A stretch of DNA of 64,000 nt, from assembly GCA_016873995.1 (NCBI GenBank), contig VGVR01000002.1, positions 62,001 through 126,000 of the forward strand. Direction: 5' to 3'. The stretch's first letter is position 1; every line of letters starts with the position of its first letter. The position numbers and the translations under genes are program-made. The DNA is from Gemmatimonadota bacterium (lineage in GTDB: Bacteria; Gemmatimonadota; Gemmatimonadetes; Longimicrobiales; Gaopeijiaceae). Below the pieces are notes generated by a model. The model made no database searches. It was given only the letters and a program-made list of their open reading frames with translations, and was not told the origin of the DNA. Of this stretch, positions 18,701-28,528 are shown piece after piece.

Positions 18701-20565
18701 GCCTCTACCTCCCGCACGAGCGCCAACGCCGTGCGCTCGGGGTGTACCTCGTGCTGGCCGTTTTCATGGTCACGCTCGCGATCGCGTTCTTCCGCATTCA
18801 AGTGCTCCGATCGAGCACGTGGGAGCTGCGCGCCGAGTCGAACCGCATCCGTCAGCTGCCGGTGCCAACGCCGCGGGGAATCATCTACGACCGCGAGGGG
18901 CGCATCCTCGCGGACAACGTGCCGGGCTACGCCATCACGGTGCTCCCCGGCCCGATCGACTCGGTGCGCGCCACGCTGAATCGCATGTCGGAGTACGTGC
19001 AGCTCCCGGCGAGTGAGGTCGACCGGGTGCTCTCGACCATGCAGCGCTTCGGGCGTGAGGTCGTGGTGGATGCCGACGCGGACTTCGCGGTCGTGTCCGC
19101 CATTCAGGAGCGACGCGCCGAGTTCCCGGGCGTCTACGTGGAGATGCGCCCACGCCGACGCTACGCGCTCGGTGGCGCGGCCGCGCACGTGCTCGGGTAC
19201 GTGGGCGAGGTGACCGCCGAGGAGCTCGAGTCGGAGGAGTTCCTGGGGGAGCGGTACACGCGCGGCATGATCGTGGGTAAGACCGGCATCGAGAAGCAGT
19301 ACGAGTCGATGCTGCAGGGACGGCAGGGCCTCAAGTACGTCGAGTTCGACGCGCGCGGACGCATCGTCGGGGACTTCACGGGCGTGAGTACGGATGAGGG
19401 CGAGGCAGGGAGCGAGCTTCACCTCAACATCGATCTCGAGCTGCAGCAGTGGATCGACCACATCTTCCCTGACACGATGGCCGGCGCGGTGGTTGCGCTC
19501 GATCCGGCCGACGGCGGCGTGCTCGCACTCTACTCCGCGCCCACGTTCGACCCGAACGCGTTCGTGGGCGGCATCGATCCCACGCTGTGGGCTGGGCTCG
19601 CCACGGACGAAAGAAAACCGCTCTTCGACCGGTCCGTGCTCGGCCTCTATCCTCCGGCCTCGACCTGGAAGCTCGCCGCGGCGGGTATCGCACTCGACCT
19701 CGGCGTCGTGGTGCCCGACGAGCACATGCAGGTACCCTGCACAGGCGGCTGGTACTGGGGGAACCGTTACTGGCGGTGCTGGGACGCCGGCGGGCACGGC
19801 TACCAGACGCTGGCGGAGGCGATCGGCAACTCCTGCGACGTCTACTTCTACCAGCTCGGCCTGCGCGTGGGGCTCGACCAGATGCTGCGGCGTGCGACCG
19901 ATATCGGCTTCAGCCGCCGCTGTGGGGTCGATCTGCCGCAGGAGAGCCAGGGAATCTTCCCCGAGGACCGCACCTGGTGGGAGCGGAACTTCGGCTACAG
20001 AGCGACCGAGGGCGAGGTTCTGAACCTGGCCATTGGGCAGGGACCCAACTCGCAGACGCCGCTCAAGATCGCGCAGTTCTACCTCGCGCTCGCACGCGAC
20101 AACGTGTCCGCGCCGGCGCCCATGGTCGTGCGGGGCGAACCCATCGCGGAGGGTTGGGGCCTGAACCTCGCTCCGGAGCACATCGAGGCGATGCGCGAGG
20201 GGCTTCGCATGGTGACCGCACCGGGTGGCACGGCGCACTTCGGGACAGCGCTCGAGCACTGGGAGGTGATCGGCAAGACGGGCACCGGCCAGAACGCGCA
20301 GAGCGCTCAGGACCACGCTTGGTTCGCCGGCATGGCGGGCCCGCCGGGTGCTCCTCCCGAAATCGTGGTGGCCGTGATCGTCGAATTCGGTGACGCAGGC
20401 TCGACCGTCGCCTCGCCCATCGCTTCCAAGACGGCCGACTACTACCTGAGGCGGAAGCACGGCATTCCCGTCGACACCATTCAGACCTACGGGGAGCACC
20501 TGCGCGTGGGTCGGCCTGCCCCCTGGTACCGGCGCCGCTTCCCCCCGCGCGGGGAGGGCACGTGA
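18697..20565 (+). CDS. mrdA: Penicillin-binding protein 2, elongasome transpeptidase
   Basis: PBP2 cross-links peptidoglycan during elongation with RodA as the glycosyltransferase. The 622 residues have one N-terminal membrane helix (about 10-32), the non-catalytic pedestal domain (PTPRGIIYDREGRILADN near 52-69) and the transpeptidase domain. Catalytic motifs are present: STWK with Ser about 322, SCD (the second motif, the SxD form typical of PBP2 rather than SxN) and KTGTG at about 527. GTG 18697 overlaps the mreD stop, and the stop overlaps the rodA start, so the three are likely translated together. Confidence 0.95.
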   Translation: MSLYLPHERQRRALGVYLVLAVFMVTLAIAFFRIQVLRSSTWELRAESNRIRQLPVPTPRGIIYDREGRILADNVPGYAITVLPGPIDSVRATLNRMSEYVQLPASEVDRVLSTMQRFGREVVVDADADFAVVSAIQERRAEFPGVYVEMRPRRRYALGGAAAHVLGYVGEVTAEELESEEFLGERYTRGMIVGKTGIEKQYESMLQGRQGLKYVEFDARGRIVGDFTGVSTDEGEAGSELHLNIDLELQQWIDHIFPDTMAGAVVALDPADGGVLALYSAPTFDPNAFVGGIDPTLWAGLATDERKPLFDRSVLGLYPPASTWKLAAAGIALDLGVVVPDEHMQVPCTGGWYWGNRYWRCWDAGGHGYQTLAEAIGNSCDVYFYQLGLRVGLDQMLRRATDIGFSRRCGVDLPQESQGIFPEDRTWWERNFGYRATEGEVLNLAIGQGPNSQTPLKIAQFYLALARDNVSAPAPMVVRGEPIAEGWGLNLAPEHIEAMREGLRMVTAPGGTAHFGTALEHWEVIGKTGTGQNAQSAQDHAWFAGMAGPPGAPPEIVVAVIVEFGDAGSTVASPIASKTADYYLRRKHGIPVDTIQTYGEHLRVGRPAPWYRRRFPPRGEGT

Positions 20566-21797
20566 TCCGCCTGCTCCGCCTCTGGACGGTCGACGCGCGG
20601 CTGGTGGGCGCCATCGCGGGCCTCACGCTCTTCGGCATCGCCATGATCTACTCGGCGGGCGAGGTGCACATCCCGAACCCGGTTACCGACGAGGCGTGGC
20701 TCAGGCAGCTCCTCTGGTTCGCGATCGCGCTCGTGGCGTTCACGGCGCTCGCGCGGGTGCCGCCGCGCTGGATCGAGTGGGTGGCGGTGCCTGCATACGT
20801 GGTCAGCATCGTGCTGCTCGCGATCACGCTGGTCATCGGCACGGGGTCGGGCACGGCGGCCGGCGTCCGCAGCTGGATCGCGGTGGGCGGCCTGAGCTTC
20901 CAGCCCGCCGAGGTCGCGAAGCTGGCGACCGTCCTGGTGGTCGCGCGGCTCCTCTCTCAGAGAGGCACGAAGCTGAACACGCTGCGCGACCTGATGGCGC
21001 CCGCCGCACTCGTGGGCTTGCCGCTCGGGCTCGTCGTGCTCCAGCCCGACATCGGGACGGCCATGGCGTTCGTGGGCATCTTGTTCGCCATGTTGTTCTG
21101 GGCCGGCACACCGGTCGCGCTGCTGGTGCTAGTGGCGAGCCCCGTCGTGTCGCTCTTCATCTCGTACGACACCCGCCTCTGGTCCTGGTACATCCTGGCG
21201 GTCATAGGCTTCCTCTACTTCTACCGATATCGCCTCTTCCTCTTCGAGTCGGTCACCGTCGTGCTCGCCAACTTCGCGGCAGCGACGATCTCTCGGCCGC
21301 TCTGGAACTCGCTCGCGACATATCAGCAGAACCGCATCCTGGTGTACCTCGACCCCGAGGTCGATCCGCGCGGCGCAGGGTATCAGGTCATCCAGTCGAA
21401 GGTGTCAGTCGGGAGCGGAGGGCTCCTCGGGCAGGGGTTTACGCTCGGCCCGCAGAAGCGCTACGACTTCCTGCCGGCGCAGCACACGGACTTTATCTTC
21501 AGCGTGGTGGGCGAGGAGCTGGGGTTCGTCGGCACGGTGTTCGCCATCGCAGCGTTCACGTACGTCCTCATGCGCCTGGTGCAGCTCGCCGAGCGCTCGC
21601 CCGATCCCTTTGCCGGCTTGGTGCTGCTGGGTATCTTCGGCGCCTGGCTCGTCCACATCTTCGTGAACATCGGTATGACGGTGGGCCTGGTGCCGATCAC
21701 GGGGATCCCGCTGCCGTTCGTGAGCTACGGAGGGACGTTCGTTCTCATGTCGTGGGTGGCGACGGCGATCGCGGTGCGAGTGGCGCATGAGCGCTGA
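20562..21797 (+). CDS. rodA: SEDS peptidoglycan polymerase RodA
   Basis: RodA is the SEDS-family glycosyltransferase that polymerises lipid II for rod elongation together with PBP2. The 411 residues form about ten membrane helices and show the family motifs WIAVGGLSFQPAEVAKLA, LQPDIGTAMAFVGI and the closing PITGIPLPFVSYGGT. Its GTG start overlaps the mrdA stop. It could also be annotated mrdB. It ends 28 bases before the accD start chosen here. Confidence 0.95.
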   Translation: MIRLLRLWTVDARLVGAIAGLTLFGIAMIYSAGEVHIPNPVTDEAWLRQLLWFAIALVAFTALARVPPRWIEWVAVPAYVVSIVLLAITLVIGTGSGTAAGVRSWIAVGGLSFQPAEVAKLATVLVVARLLSQRGTKLNTLRDLMAPAALVGLPLGLVVLQPDIGTAMAFVGILFAMLFWAGTPVALLVLVASPVVSLFISYDTRLWSWYILAVIGFLYFYRYRLFLFESVTVVLANFAAATISRPLWNSLATYQQNRILVYLDPEVDPRGAGYQVIQSKVSVGSGGLLGQGFTLGPQKRYDFLPAQHTDFIFSVVGEELGFVGTVFAIAAFTYVLMRLVQLAERSPDPFAGLVLLGIFGAWLVHIFVNIGMTVGLVPITGIPLPFVSYGGTFVLMSWVATAIAVRVAHER

Positions 21798-21825
21798 CGA
21801 GCTGCCGCAAGCCAAGAGGAGCTCG

Positions 21826-22674
21826 ATGGCCTGGTTCCGGAAGGACAAGAAGCCGCTCACGGCACAGGACCGTCGCGACGTCCCCACGGACGTGTTCGAC
21901 AAGTGTCCAGGTTGCGGCGAGATCATGTACCGCGAGCGGTTGGCGCAGAACCTCAACGCCTGCCCCGCCTGCGGCCATCACATGCGGATCTCGGCCGAGG
22001 CGTACCTGAGCATCCTGCTCGACCGCGGAACGTTCGAGGAGATGGACGAAGATCTGCGCGCCGCGGACCCGCTCGAGTTCCGTGACTCGAAGGCCTACCC
22101 GGACCGCATCGCGGCCGCCGAAGCGAAGGGCAAGGCCGAGGCGGTGATCACCGGCACGGGTCGGCTCGATGACATCGACGTCGCCGTCGCAGTCATGGAC
22201 TTCGACTTCATCGGTGGCTCCATGGGCTCGGTGGTGGGCGAGAAGATCTCCCGCGCCGCGAAGCGCGCGCTCGACGACGAGACGCCGCTCATCATCGTCA
22301 GCGCTTCGGGCGGTGCGCGCATGCAGGAGGGCATCTTCTCCCTGATGCAGATGGCGAAGACGTCCGCCGTGCTCGCCAGGCTGCACGAGAAGGGGCTCCC
22401 CTTCGTGTCGATCATCACCAACCCGACGACGGGCGGCGTGACCGCTTCGTTCGCCATGCTCGGGGACGTGAACTTCGCCGAGCCCGGCGCGCTCATCGGC
22501 TTCGCGGGCCCGCGCGTGATAGAAGAGACGATCAAGCAGGAGCTCCCCGACGGGTTCCAACGCGCCGAGTTCCTGCGCGACCACGGCATGGTCGACCGCG
22601 TCGTGGACCGGCGCGAGCTCAAGGAGATGGTGGCGCTCGTCCTCCGCCACACCTTCGCCGGGTGGACGCGGTAG
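21826..22674 (+). CDS. accD: Acetyl-CoA carboxylase carboxyltransferase subunit beta
   Basis: AccD forms the carboxyltransferase with AccA and makes malonyl-CoA for fatty-acid synthesis. The 282 residues start with the typical MAWF and have the N-terminal four-Cys zinc ribbon (C27, C30, C46, C49), then the crotonase-fold core with SASGGARMQEGIFSLMQMAK and TNPTTGGVTASFAMLGD. ATG 21826 is chosen over the earlier ATG 21787, which overlaps rodA, because GAGGAG lies five bases before it and the family begins there. Its 3' end overlaps folC by 13 bases, as in the accD-folC pair of many bacteria. accA is not in the window. Confidence 0.95.
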   Translation: MAWFRKDKKPLTAQDRRDVPTDVFDKCPGCGEIMYRERLAQNLNACPACGHHMRISAEAYLSILLDRGTFEEMDEDLRAADPLEFRDSKAYPDRIAAAEAKGKAEAVITGTGRLDDIDVAVAVMDFDFIGGSMGSVVGEKISRAAKRALDDETPLIIVSASGGARMQEGIFSLMQMAKTSAVLARLHEKGLPFVSIITNPTTGGVTASFAMLGDVNFAEPGALIGFAGPRVIEETIKQELPDGFQRAEFLRDHGMVDRVVDRRELKEMVALVLRHTFAGWTR

Positions 22675-24020
22675 CCCCGAAGCTCGCCGCAGGACCCGAC
22701 CGGCTCGATCCCCTGACTGAGGATCCGCTCCTCAGGGCCCTCTTCCCGGCGCTCGCCACCGGGGTGGAGTGGGGGCTCGAGCGGACCGAGCGCGCACTCG
22801 CCGCACTCGACGACCCGCACCGCGCGTTCCGTGCAGTGCACATCGGCGGCACCAACGGGAAGGGCTCCGTCACCGCGACGCTCGCCTCGGTCTTCCAGCG
22901 GGGCGCGTGGCGGGTGGGCTGCTACACGTCGCCGCACCTCTGCTCGTTCCGCGAGCGCATCCTCGTGGATGGCCGAGCGATCGACGAGGCGAGGCTGGTC
23001 TCGTACGCCGACGAGACGCGCGAGACGATCTCGCGCTTCGGGCTCACGTTTTTCGAGGCGGCGACGGTGCTCGCATTCCACACGTTCGCGCGCGAGCGCG
23101 TCGAGGTGGCGGCCGTGGAGGTGGGGCTGGGTGGGAGGCTCGACGCCACCAACGTGCTCGCGCCCGAGGTGAGCGCCGTGACGAACATCGCGATGGATCA
23201 CATGGACTACCTCGGCAGCACGCTAGCGGAGATCGCGGGCGAGAAGGCGGGAATCATCAAGGCGCGCGTCCCGTTCGTCACCGGAGAGGGGGACCCCGCG
23301 CTGCTGGCCGTGTTCGAGAACGTGGCTGCACGCGTGGGGGCGCCCATGCACGTGCTCTCGCCCGAGTGCGTGCGCGACGTCGTCACGACGCGAGCAGCGA
23401 CGTCGTTCCGTCTGAAGACGCGGGCCTGGGGTGACCTCGACGTGGCCACGCCCCTCGCGGGCGCACACCAGGCCTTGAACGCGGCGGTGGCGGTCGAAGT
23501 GCTCGAGCACGTGCCGGAGGACTTGCGCCCGACCCGCACCGAGCTGCTCGAGGGGGTTCGAGCCGTGCGGCATCACGGCCGCAACGAGATGCGCCTGATC
23601 GACGGGCGCACGTGGCTCTTCGACGTGGCGCACAACCCGGCGGGCATCGCCTCGCTCGCCGACACGCTCGACAGAGTGGCTCTCCCTCGACCCCGCATCG
23701 CGCTGATCGGAGTGCTCGCGGACAAGGACTGGAGGACGATGCTGCCGCCGCTGCTCGAGCGTGTGGATGGGGCTGTGCTCACGGTCCCGCCCTCCGCGCC
23801 TGCGGACCGGCGCTGGGATCCGGATGCCGCGGCGGCAGCTCTGGTAGGGGAGGCGCTGCCGGGCGGTCGGACCGGACCTCACATGCGCGCCATCCCGGAC
23901 TTCTCCGAAGCGCTCGCGGGCGCCCGCGCACGCGCTGGGGGAGGCTCCGTCGTCGTGACCGGATCCGTGCACACGGTGGGCAACGCCATGCGGCTGCTGG
24001 GGGTCGACCCGCTCGCTTGA
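22662..24020 (+). CDS. folC: Folylpolyglutamate/dihydrofolate synthase
   Basis: FolC adds glutamate to dihydropteroate and/or to tetrahydrofolate, making and retaining folates in the cell. The 452 residues follow the Mur-ligase-like fold: the ATP loop VHIGGTNGKGSVTATL (about 59-74), TSPHL, the EVGLGGRLDATN motif, TNIAMDHMDYLGST with the family's HxxxLG, and the C-terminal domain with FDVAHNPAG and the late VVTGSVHTVG. Whether it has one or both activities cannot be read from sequence. Start GTG 22662 lies in the end of accD. Confidence 0.94.
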   Translation: MDAVAPKLAAGPDRLDPLTEDPLLRALFPALATGVEWGLERTERALAALDDPHRAFRAVHIGGTNGKGSVTATLASVFQRGAWRVGCYTSPHLCSFRERILVDGRAIDEARLVSYADETRETISRFGLTFFEAATVLAFHTFARERVEVAAVEVGLGGRLDATNVLAPEVSAVTNIAMDHMDYLGSTLAEIAGEKAGIIKARVPFVTGEGDPALLAVFENVAARVGAPMHVLSPECVRDVVTTRAATSFRLKTRAWGDLDVATPLAGAHQALNAAVAVEVLEHVPEDLRPTRTELLEGVRAVRHHGRNEMRLIDGRTWLFDVAHNPAGIASLADTLDRVALPRPRIALIGVLADKDWRTMLPPLLERVDGAVLTVPPSAPADRRWDPDAAAAALVGEALPGGRTGPHMRAIPDFSEALAGARARAGGGSVVVTGSVHTVGNAMRLLGVDPLA

Positions 24021-24041
24021 ACGGCTAGATTCCGCGCCACC

Positions 24042-25328
24042 ATGGCAACCTCGGCATTCCAGAGGCTCCCGGGGTTCCGCGACTTCCCCCCCGAAGAGCT
24101 CGCGCTCCGCTCGCACATCCAGGAAGCATGGCGCCGGGTCTCCCGGCGCTACGGCTTTCAGGAGTACGACGGCCCGCCCCTGGAGCCCCTCGAGCTCTAC
24201 GTGGAGAAGAGTGGCGCCGAGATCGTCGGCCAGCTCTACAACTTCACCGACAAGGGTGAACGCGAGGTCGCGCTCAGGCCCGAGATGACGCCTTCGTTGG
24301 CGCGCATTCTCGGTGACCGGAGCCGCGGGATGAGCAAGCCTATCCGCTGGTTCAGCACCCCGCAGCTCTTCCGCTACGAACGGCAGCAGCGGGGTAGGCT
24401 GCGCGAGCACTTCCAGTGGAACGTGGATATCGTCGGCGAAGAGGATGTCGCCGCCGACGCCGAGGTGCTCGCGGTGGCCATCGACGGCCTGCGCGAACTG
24501 GGGCTCGGGCCCGACGACTTCCGTGCCCGGGTGTCCGACCGGCGGCTGCTTCGCGAGGTGCTGCTCGCGGTGGGTGTCGAGGAAGAGAGACTCCCGACTG
24601 CGTTCGGCATCATCGACAAGCTCGAGAGGATGCCGCGGGACAAGGCGCGCGCCACGCTGCTCAAGGATGCCAAGCTGGGCTCGGCGGAAACGGACGGCCT
24701 GCTCGAGTTGCTCGATTCGGCGGGCCTCGACGCGGTACGCGCGCGCTTCGGCGACCGCGGGGCCGTGGCCGCGGAGCTCGCGCGCCTGGCGCAGTACCTA
24801 GGCGCACTCGAAGCCATGGGGTTGGGGGCGTTCGTCCAGTTCGATCTGCGCATCGTGCGCGGTCTCGCCTACTACACGGGGATCGTCTTCGAGCTCTTCG
24901 ACCGCAAGGGCGCGCTGCGCGCGATCTGCGGCGGCGGCCGCTACGACCGCCTGCTCGAGCTGGTGGGTGGTGAGCCGCTCCCGGCCGTGGGGTTCGGCAT
25001 GGGCGACGTGGTTCTGGGCGAGCTGCTCGCCGAGCGCGGGCTCCTGCCGGCGTACGAGCGCGCGCTCGACTATTTCGTGGTGGCGGTCTCGCCCGAGCAG
25101 CGCGCGCAGGCTCTCCGCATCGCGCACACCTTGCGCGACCGTGGGAGCAGCGTCGCGTACGCCTTGAAGGCCGAGTTGGGGGTGACGAAGCAGCTCAAGG
25201 CGGCCGACCGTGAAGGCGCCAAAGAGGTGCTGATCGTGGGGCCCGACGAGCTCGCGCGTGGGTGCGTGGTCGCGAAGAACATGGAGTCCGGCGGCGAGCG
25301 CGAGATCGCCCTGTCGGAATTGACCTGA
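24042..25328 (+). CDS. hisS: Histidyl-tRNA synthetase
   Basis: HisRS charges tRNA-His. The 428 residues show the class II motifs: LPGFRDFPPEE at the start, VALRPEMTPSLAR with the motif 2 region up to WFSTPQLFRYERQQRGRLRE, and the HisRS-specific RGLAYYTG, in which the usual Asp of RGLDYY is Ala, a variant I believe occurs in other bacterial HisRS. Motif 3 is near PAVGFGMGDV. The C-terminal anticodon-binding domain is present (residues about 340-428), which argues against the shorter regulatory paralogue HisZ. proS follows after 32 bases. Confidence 0.92.
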   Translation: MATSAFQRLPGFRDFPPEELALRSHIQEAWRRVSRRYGFQEYDGPPLEPLELYVEKSGAEIVGQLYNFTDKGEREVALRPEMTPSLARILGDRSRGMSKPIRWFSTPQLFRYERQQRGRLREHFQWNVDIVGEEDVAADAEVLAVAIDGLRELGLGPDDFRARVSDRRLLREVLLAVGVEEERLPTAFGIIDKLERMPRDKARATLLKDAKLGSAETDGLLELLDSAGLDAVRARFGDRGAVAAELARLAQYLGALEAMGLGAFVQFDLRIVRGLAYYTGIVFELFDRKGALRAICGGGRYDRLLELVGGEPLPAVGFGMGDVVLGELLAERGLLPAYERALDYFVVAVSPEQRAQALRIAHTLRDRGSSVAYALKAELGVTKQLKAADREGAKEVLIVGPDELARGCVVAKNMESGGEREIALSELT

Positions 25329-25360
25329 ACCAGACTGAAGCGAAGGCGAGCTGAGAGCGC

Positions 25361-26821
25361 ATGGCTGAAGAGAAGAAGTTGACGACGAGGGCCGAGGACT
25401 TCGCCGAGTGGTACAACGAGGTCGTCCAGCGCGCAGAGCTGGCCGACTACGCACCCGTGCGCGGCAGCATGGTCATCCGGCCGTGGGGATACGGCATCTG
25501 GGAGAACATGCAGCGAGCCTTGGATGCCATGCTCAAGGACACGGGCCACGAGAACGCGTATTTCCCGCTCCTCATCCCGATGAGCTTCATCGAGAAGGAG
25601 AAGAAGCACGTGGAGGGGTTCGCGCCCGAGCTCGCGGTAGTCACGCAGGCGGGGGGCAAGCCGCTCGAGGAGCCGTACGCCATTCGGCCGACGTCCGAGA
25701 CGATCATCTACGCGATGTACGCCAAGTGGGTGCAGAGCTATCGCGACTTGCCCATCCTGCTGAACCAGTGGGCGAACGTCATGCGCTGGGAGCTGCGCAC
25801 GAAGCTCTTCCTGCGCACGACGGAGTTCCTCTGGCAAGAGGGTCACACGGCGCATGCTACCGCCGCGGAGGCGGAGGCCGAGGCGGTCATGATCCTGGGC
25901 GTCTACCGGAAGTTCGTGGAGGAGTGGATCGCGATGCCGCCCCTCACCGGCGTGAAGTCCGACAACGAGAAGTTCGCGGGCGCGGTGCGGAGCCACAGCA
26001 TCGAGGCGCTCATGCAGGACAACAAGGCGCTGCAAGCCGGCACGTCGCACTTCCTCGGCCAGAACTTCGCCAAGCAGTTCGAGCTCAAGTTCCAGTCGGA
26101 GGGTGGGCAGGAGGAGTACGCCTGGAACACCTCGTGGGGCGTCTCGACCCGGCTCGTCGGCGGTATGGTCATGACGCACGGGGACGACGCGGGCCTCGTG
26201 GTGCCGCCGAAGATCGCGCCGGTGCAGGTGGTGATCGTGCCAATTCTCGGCGGCGACGACGAGGCCGCCGTGCGTGCCAAGTGCGACGAGGTCGCAGCGC
26301 GCCTCAAGGCCGCGGGCGTGCGGGTGAAGCTCGACGCGCGGGACAACGTGACCGCAGGCGCGAAGTACTACGAGTGGGAGCGGAAGGGCGTCCCGTTCCG
26401 CGTGGAGATCGGGCCGAAGGACCTCGCCAAGGGCTCCGTCGCGCTCGTCCGGCGCCTCACGCCGGAGGGCGAGAAGCGCAAGGCGTTCGTGCCGGAAGCC
26501 GAGGCGATCGCCACGCTGCCGACCAGGCTCGACGCGTTCCAGAAGGAGCTGCTCGAGGCGGCGCGGAAGCGCCGGGAAGCGAGCTCGGTGCGCGGCGTGC
26601 AGTCGATCGACGAGCTGGCCAAGGCACTCGACGAGGGAGCGGGCTTCGTGTTCACCGGGTGGAGCGGCGACCCGGCCGTCGAGGCCGAGGTCAAGGAGCG
26701 CACGAAGGCAACGCTCCGTGCGATCGTCGACGAGGAGTTCCGCTCGCCGGCGGCGCCCTCGAAGTGCGTCTCGGGGAAGGGCGCTTCGATTGCGGAGGTG
26801 GCGTGGGCAAGGGCGTACTGA
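25361..26821 (+). CDS. proS: Prolyl-tRNA synthetase, archaeal/eukaryotic type
   Basis: ProRS charges tRNA-Pro. At 486 residues it has the compact plan without the editing insertion of the E. coli enzyme: [20 protein letters not shown] at the start, [50 protein letters not shown] (motif 2), a motif 3 near [10 protein letters not shown], the anticodon-binding domain from about 285, and an extra C-terminal domain ending in [16 protein letters not shown]. This is the archaeal/eukaryote-like type, found in some bacterial phyla. Only one cysteine (KCVSGKG) is in the last segment, so a full zinc site is not visible. Confidence 0.94.
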   Translation: MAEEKKLTTRAEDFAEWYNEVVQRAELADYAPVRGSMVIRPWGYGIWENMQRALDAMLKDTGHENAYFPLLIPMSFIEKEKKHVEGFAPELAVVTQAGGKPLEEPYAIRPTSETIIYAMYAKWVQSYRDLPILLNQWANVMRWELRTKLFLRTTEFLWQEGHTAHATAAEAEAEAVMILGVYRKFVEEWIAMPPLTGVKSDNEKFAGAVRSHSIEALMQDNKALQAGTSHFLGQNFAKQFELKFQSEGGQEEYAWNTSWGVSTRLVGGMVMTHGDDAGLVVPPKIAPVQVVIVPILGGDDEAAVRAKCDEVAARLKAAGVRVKLDARDNVTAGAKYYEWERKGVPFRVEIGPKDLAKGSVALVRRLTPEGEKRKAFVPEAEAIATLPTRLDAFQKELLEAARKRREASSVRGVQSIDELAKALDEGAGFVFTGWSGDPAVEAEVKERTKATLRAIVDEEFRSPAAPSKCVSGKGASIAEVAWARAY

Positions 26822-26834
26822 CGGCGGCGGCGCG

Positions 26835-28385
26835 ATGAGCCACGAGCACGATCGGGTCATGATCCTCGACTTCGGATCGCAGTTCACCAAGCTGATCGCG
26901 CGCCGCATCCGCGAGGAGCGCGTCTACTGCGAGATCCACCCTCCCACGCGCTCGCTCGCGTGGATCCGCGAGTGGAACCCCAAGGCGGTGATCCTCTCGG
27001 GCGGCCCGTCTTCGGTCTACGACCCGGATGTGCCCACCACCGACCCCGCGCTGTTCAGGGCCGGCTATCCGATCCTCGGCATCTGCTACGGGCTGCATCT
27101 CATCGCGCACCTCGACGGCGGCAAGGTCCACCACGGGCGCCGCGAATACGGGCGGGCCGAGCTTTCCATCGAGAAGCCGGAAGGCGTATTCGCGGGGTTC
27201 GTCAAAGGCGAGAAGACCACCGTGTGGTGCTCGCACGGCGACCACGTCGACGAGCCGCCACCCGGATACGAGCGGCTCGCCTCCACCGACACGCTGCCCG
27301 TGGCGGCGTTCCGGGCGAAGGACCGTCCCATTTGGGCGGTGCAGTTCCACCCGGAGGTCGCGCACACCCTGCGCGGCGACGAGATCCTCTCGAACTTCCT
27401 CTTCGAGGTGGCCAAGGTGCGCCCCACCTGGACGGCTGGCGCGTTCATCGAGGACACCGTCGAGCGCATCCGCGAGCAGGTGGGCGACAAGACCGCCATC
27501 TGCGGGCTGTCGGGTGGCGTCGACTCGTCGGTCGCGGCCGTGCTCGTGCACCGTGCCATCGGCGACCGGCTCACCTGCATCTTCGTCGACCACGGGCTCC
27601 TGCGCAGGCACGAGCGCGAGCAGGTCGAGCGGCTGTTCCGTACCCACTACGACCTGAAGCTCGTGGTCGAGGACGCGTCCGAGGCTTTCCTGGCGGACCT
27701 GCACGGCGTCGTCGACCCCGAGGCCAAGCGGAAGGCGATCGGCGCGCGCTTCATCGACGTGTTCGAGCGGGCGGCCAAGCGCGAGGGGACGCGCGCTTCG
27801 TTCCTGGTGCAGGGGACCCTCTATCCCGACGTGATCGAGTCGGTGTCCGCCGGCGGCCCCTCGGTGACCATCAAGACGCACCACAACGTGGGTGGTCTGC
27901 CGGAGCGGCTACCTTTCGCGCTCATCGAGCCGCTCCGCGAGCTCTTCAAGGACGAGGTGCGTCAGGTCGGCCGCGAGCTCGGGCTGCCTGAGGACTTCGT
28001 GGGCCGTCACCCCTTCCCAGGCCCGGGTCTCGCCATCCGCATCTTGGGCGAAGTCACGGAGGAGCGGCTCGCGGTGCTGCGCGACGCCGACGCCATCTAC
28101 CTCGAGGAGATCCGCGCCGCAGGCCTCTACGACGAGATCTGGCAGGCGTTCGCCGTGTTGCTCCCGGTGCGTTCGGTTGGCGTGATGGGCGACGCGCGCA
28201 CGTACGAGAACGTGCTCGCGTTGCGCGCGGTCACTTCGCGCGATGGCATGACGGCGGACTGGTACCCCTTCCCGCACGACGTGCTCGGGAAGATCTCCAC
28301 CCGCATCATCAACGAGGTGAAGGGCGTGAACCGCGTCACGTACGACGTGAGCTCGAAGCCGCCCGCCACCATCGAGTGGGAGTAG
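26835..28385 (+). CDS. guaA: GMP synthase (glutamine-hydrolysing)
   Basis: GuaA makes GMP from XMP, ATP and glutamine. The 516 residues show the N-terminal class I amidotransferase ([11 protein letters not shown] with nucleophile Cys about 84, and QFHPEVAHT with the catalytic His and Glu) and the C-terminal ATP pyrophosphatase (PP-loop [13 protein letters not shown]) plus dimerisation domain ending in the family's [11 protein letters not shown] 26835 is 13 bases after proS; the upstream in-frame extension lies in proS. The gap 28386-28528 holds a long hairpin but no gene. Confidence 0.97.
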   Translation: MSHEHDRVMILDFGSQFTKLIARRIREERVYCEIHPPTRSLAWIREWNPKAVILSGGPSSVYDPDVPTTDPALFRAGYPILGICYGLHLIAHLDGGKVHHGRREYGRAELSIEKPEGVFAGFVKGEKTTVWCSHGDHVDEPPPGYERLASTDTLPVAAFRAKDRPIWAVQFHPEVAHTLRGDEILSNFLFEVAKVRPTWTAGAFIEDTVERIREQVGDKTAICGLSGGVDSSVAAVLVHRAIGDRLTCIFVDHGLLRRHEREQVERLFRTHYDLKLVVEDASEAFLADLHGVVDPEAKRKAIGARFIDVFERAAKREGTRASFLVQGTLYPDVIESVSAGGPSVTIKTHHNVGGLPERLPFALIEPLRELFKDEVRQVGRELGLPEDFVGRHPFPGPGLAIRILGEVTEERLAVLRDADAIYLEEIRAAGLYDEIWQAFAVLLPVRSVGVMGDARTYENVLALRAVTSRDGMTADWYPFPHDVLGKISTRIINEVKGVNRVTYDVSSKPPATIEWE

Positions 28386-28426
28386 AGCGGCGCGCCGACC
28401 GCCGCTTCGATCGCCTTTTGGCCGGG

Positions 28427-28455
28427 GCGCTCGAGCAGGGGCCTGCTCGACGCGC
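28427..28455 (+). terminator. Long GC hairpin after guaA
   Basis: The arms GCGCTCGAGCAG (28427-28438) and CTGCTCGA plus CGCGC (28443-28455) pair almost fully around a four-base loop, with one bulged C. It sits about 40 bases after the guaA stop and before the next gene, as a terminator would, but no T-run follows, so it may be Rho-dependent or only stabilise the 3' end. Confidence 0.4.
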
Positions 28456-28528
28456 ACCCCTCCTGTACGAATGGGCGGCCGGGTAGTAGGGTAAGGCTTC
28501 AGCATACCGTCTGCAGGAGCGCTTCGTC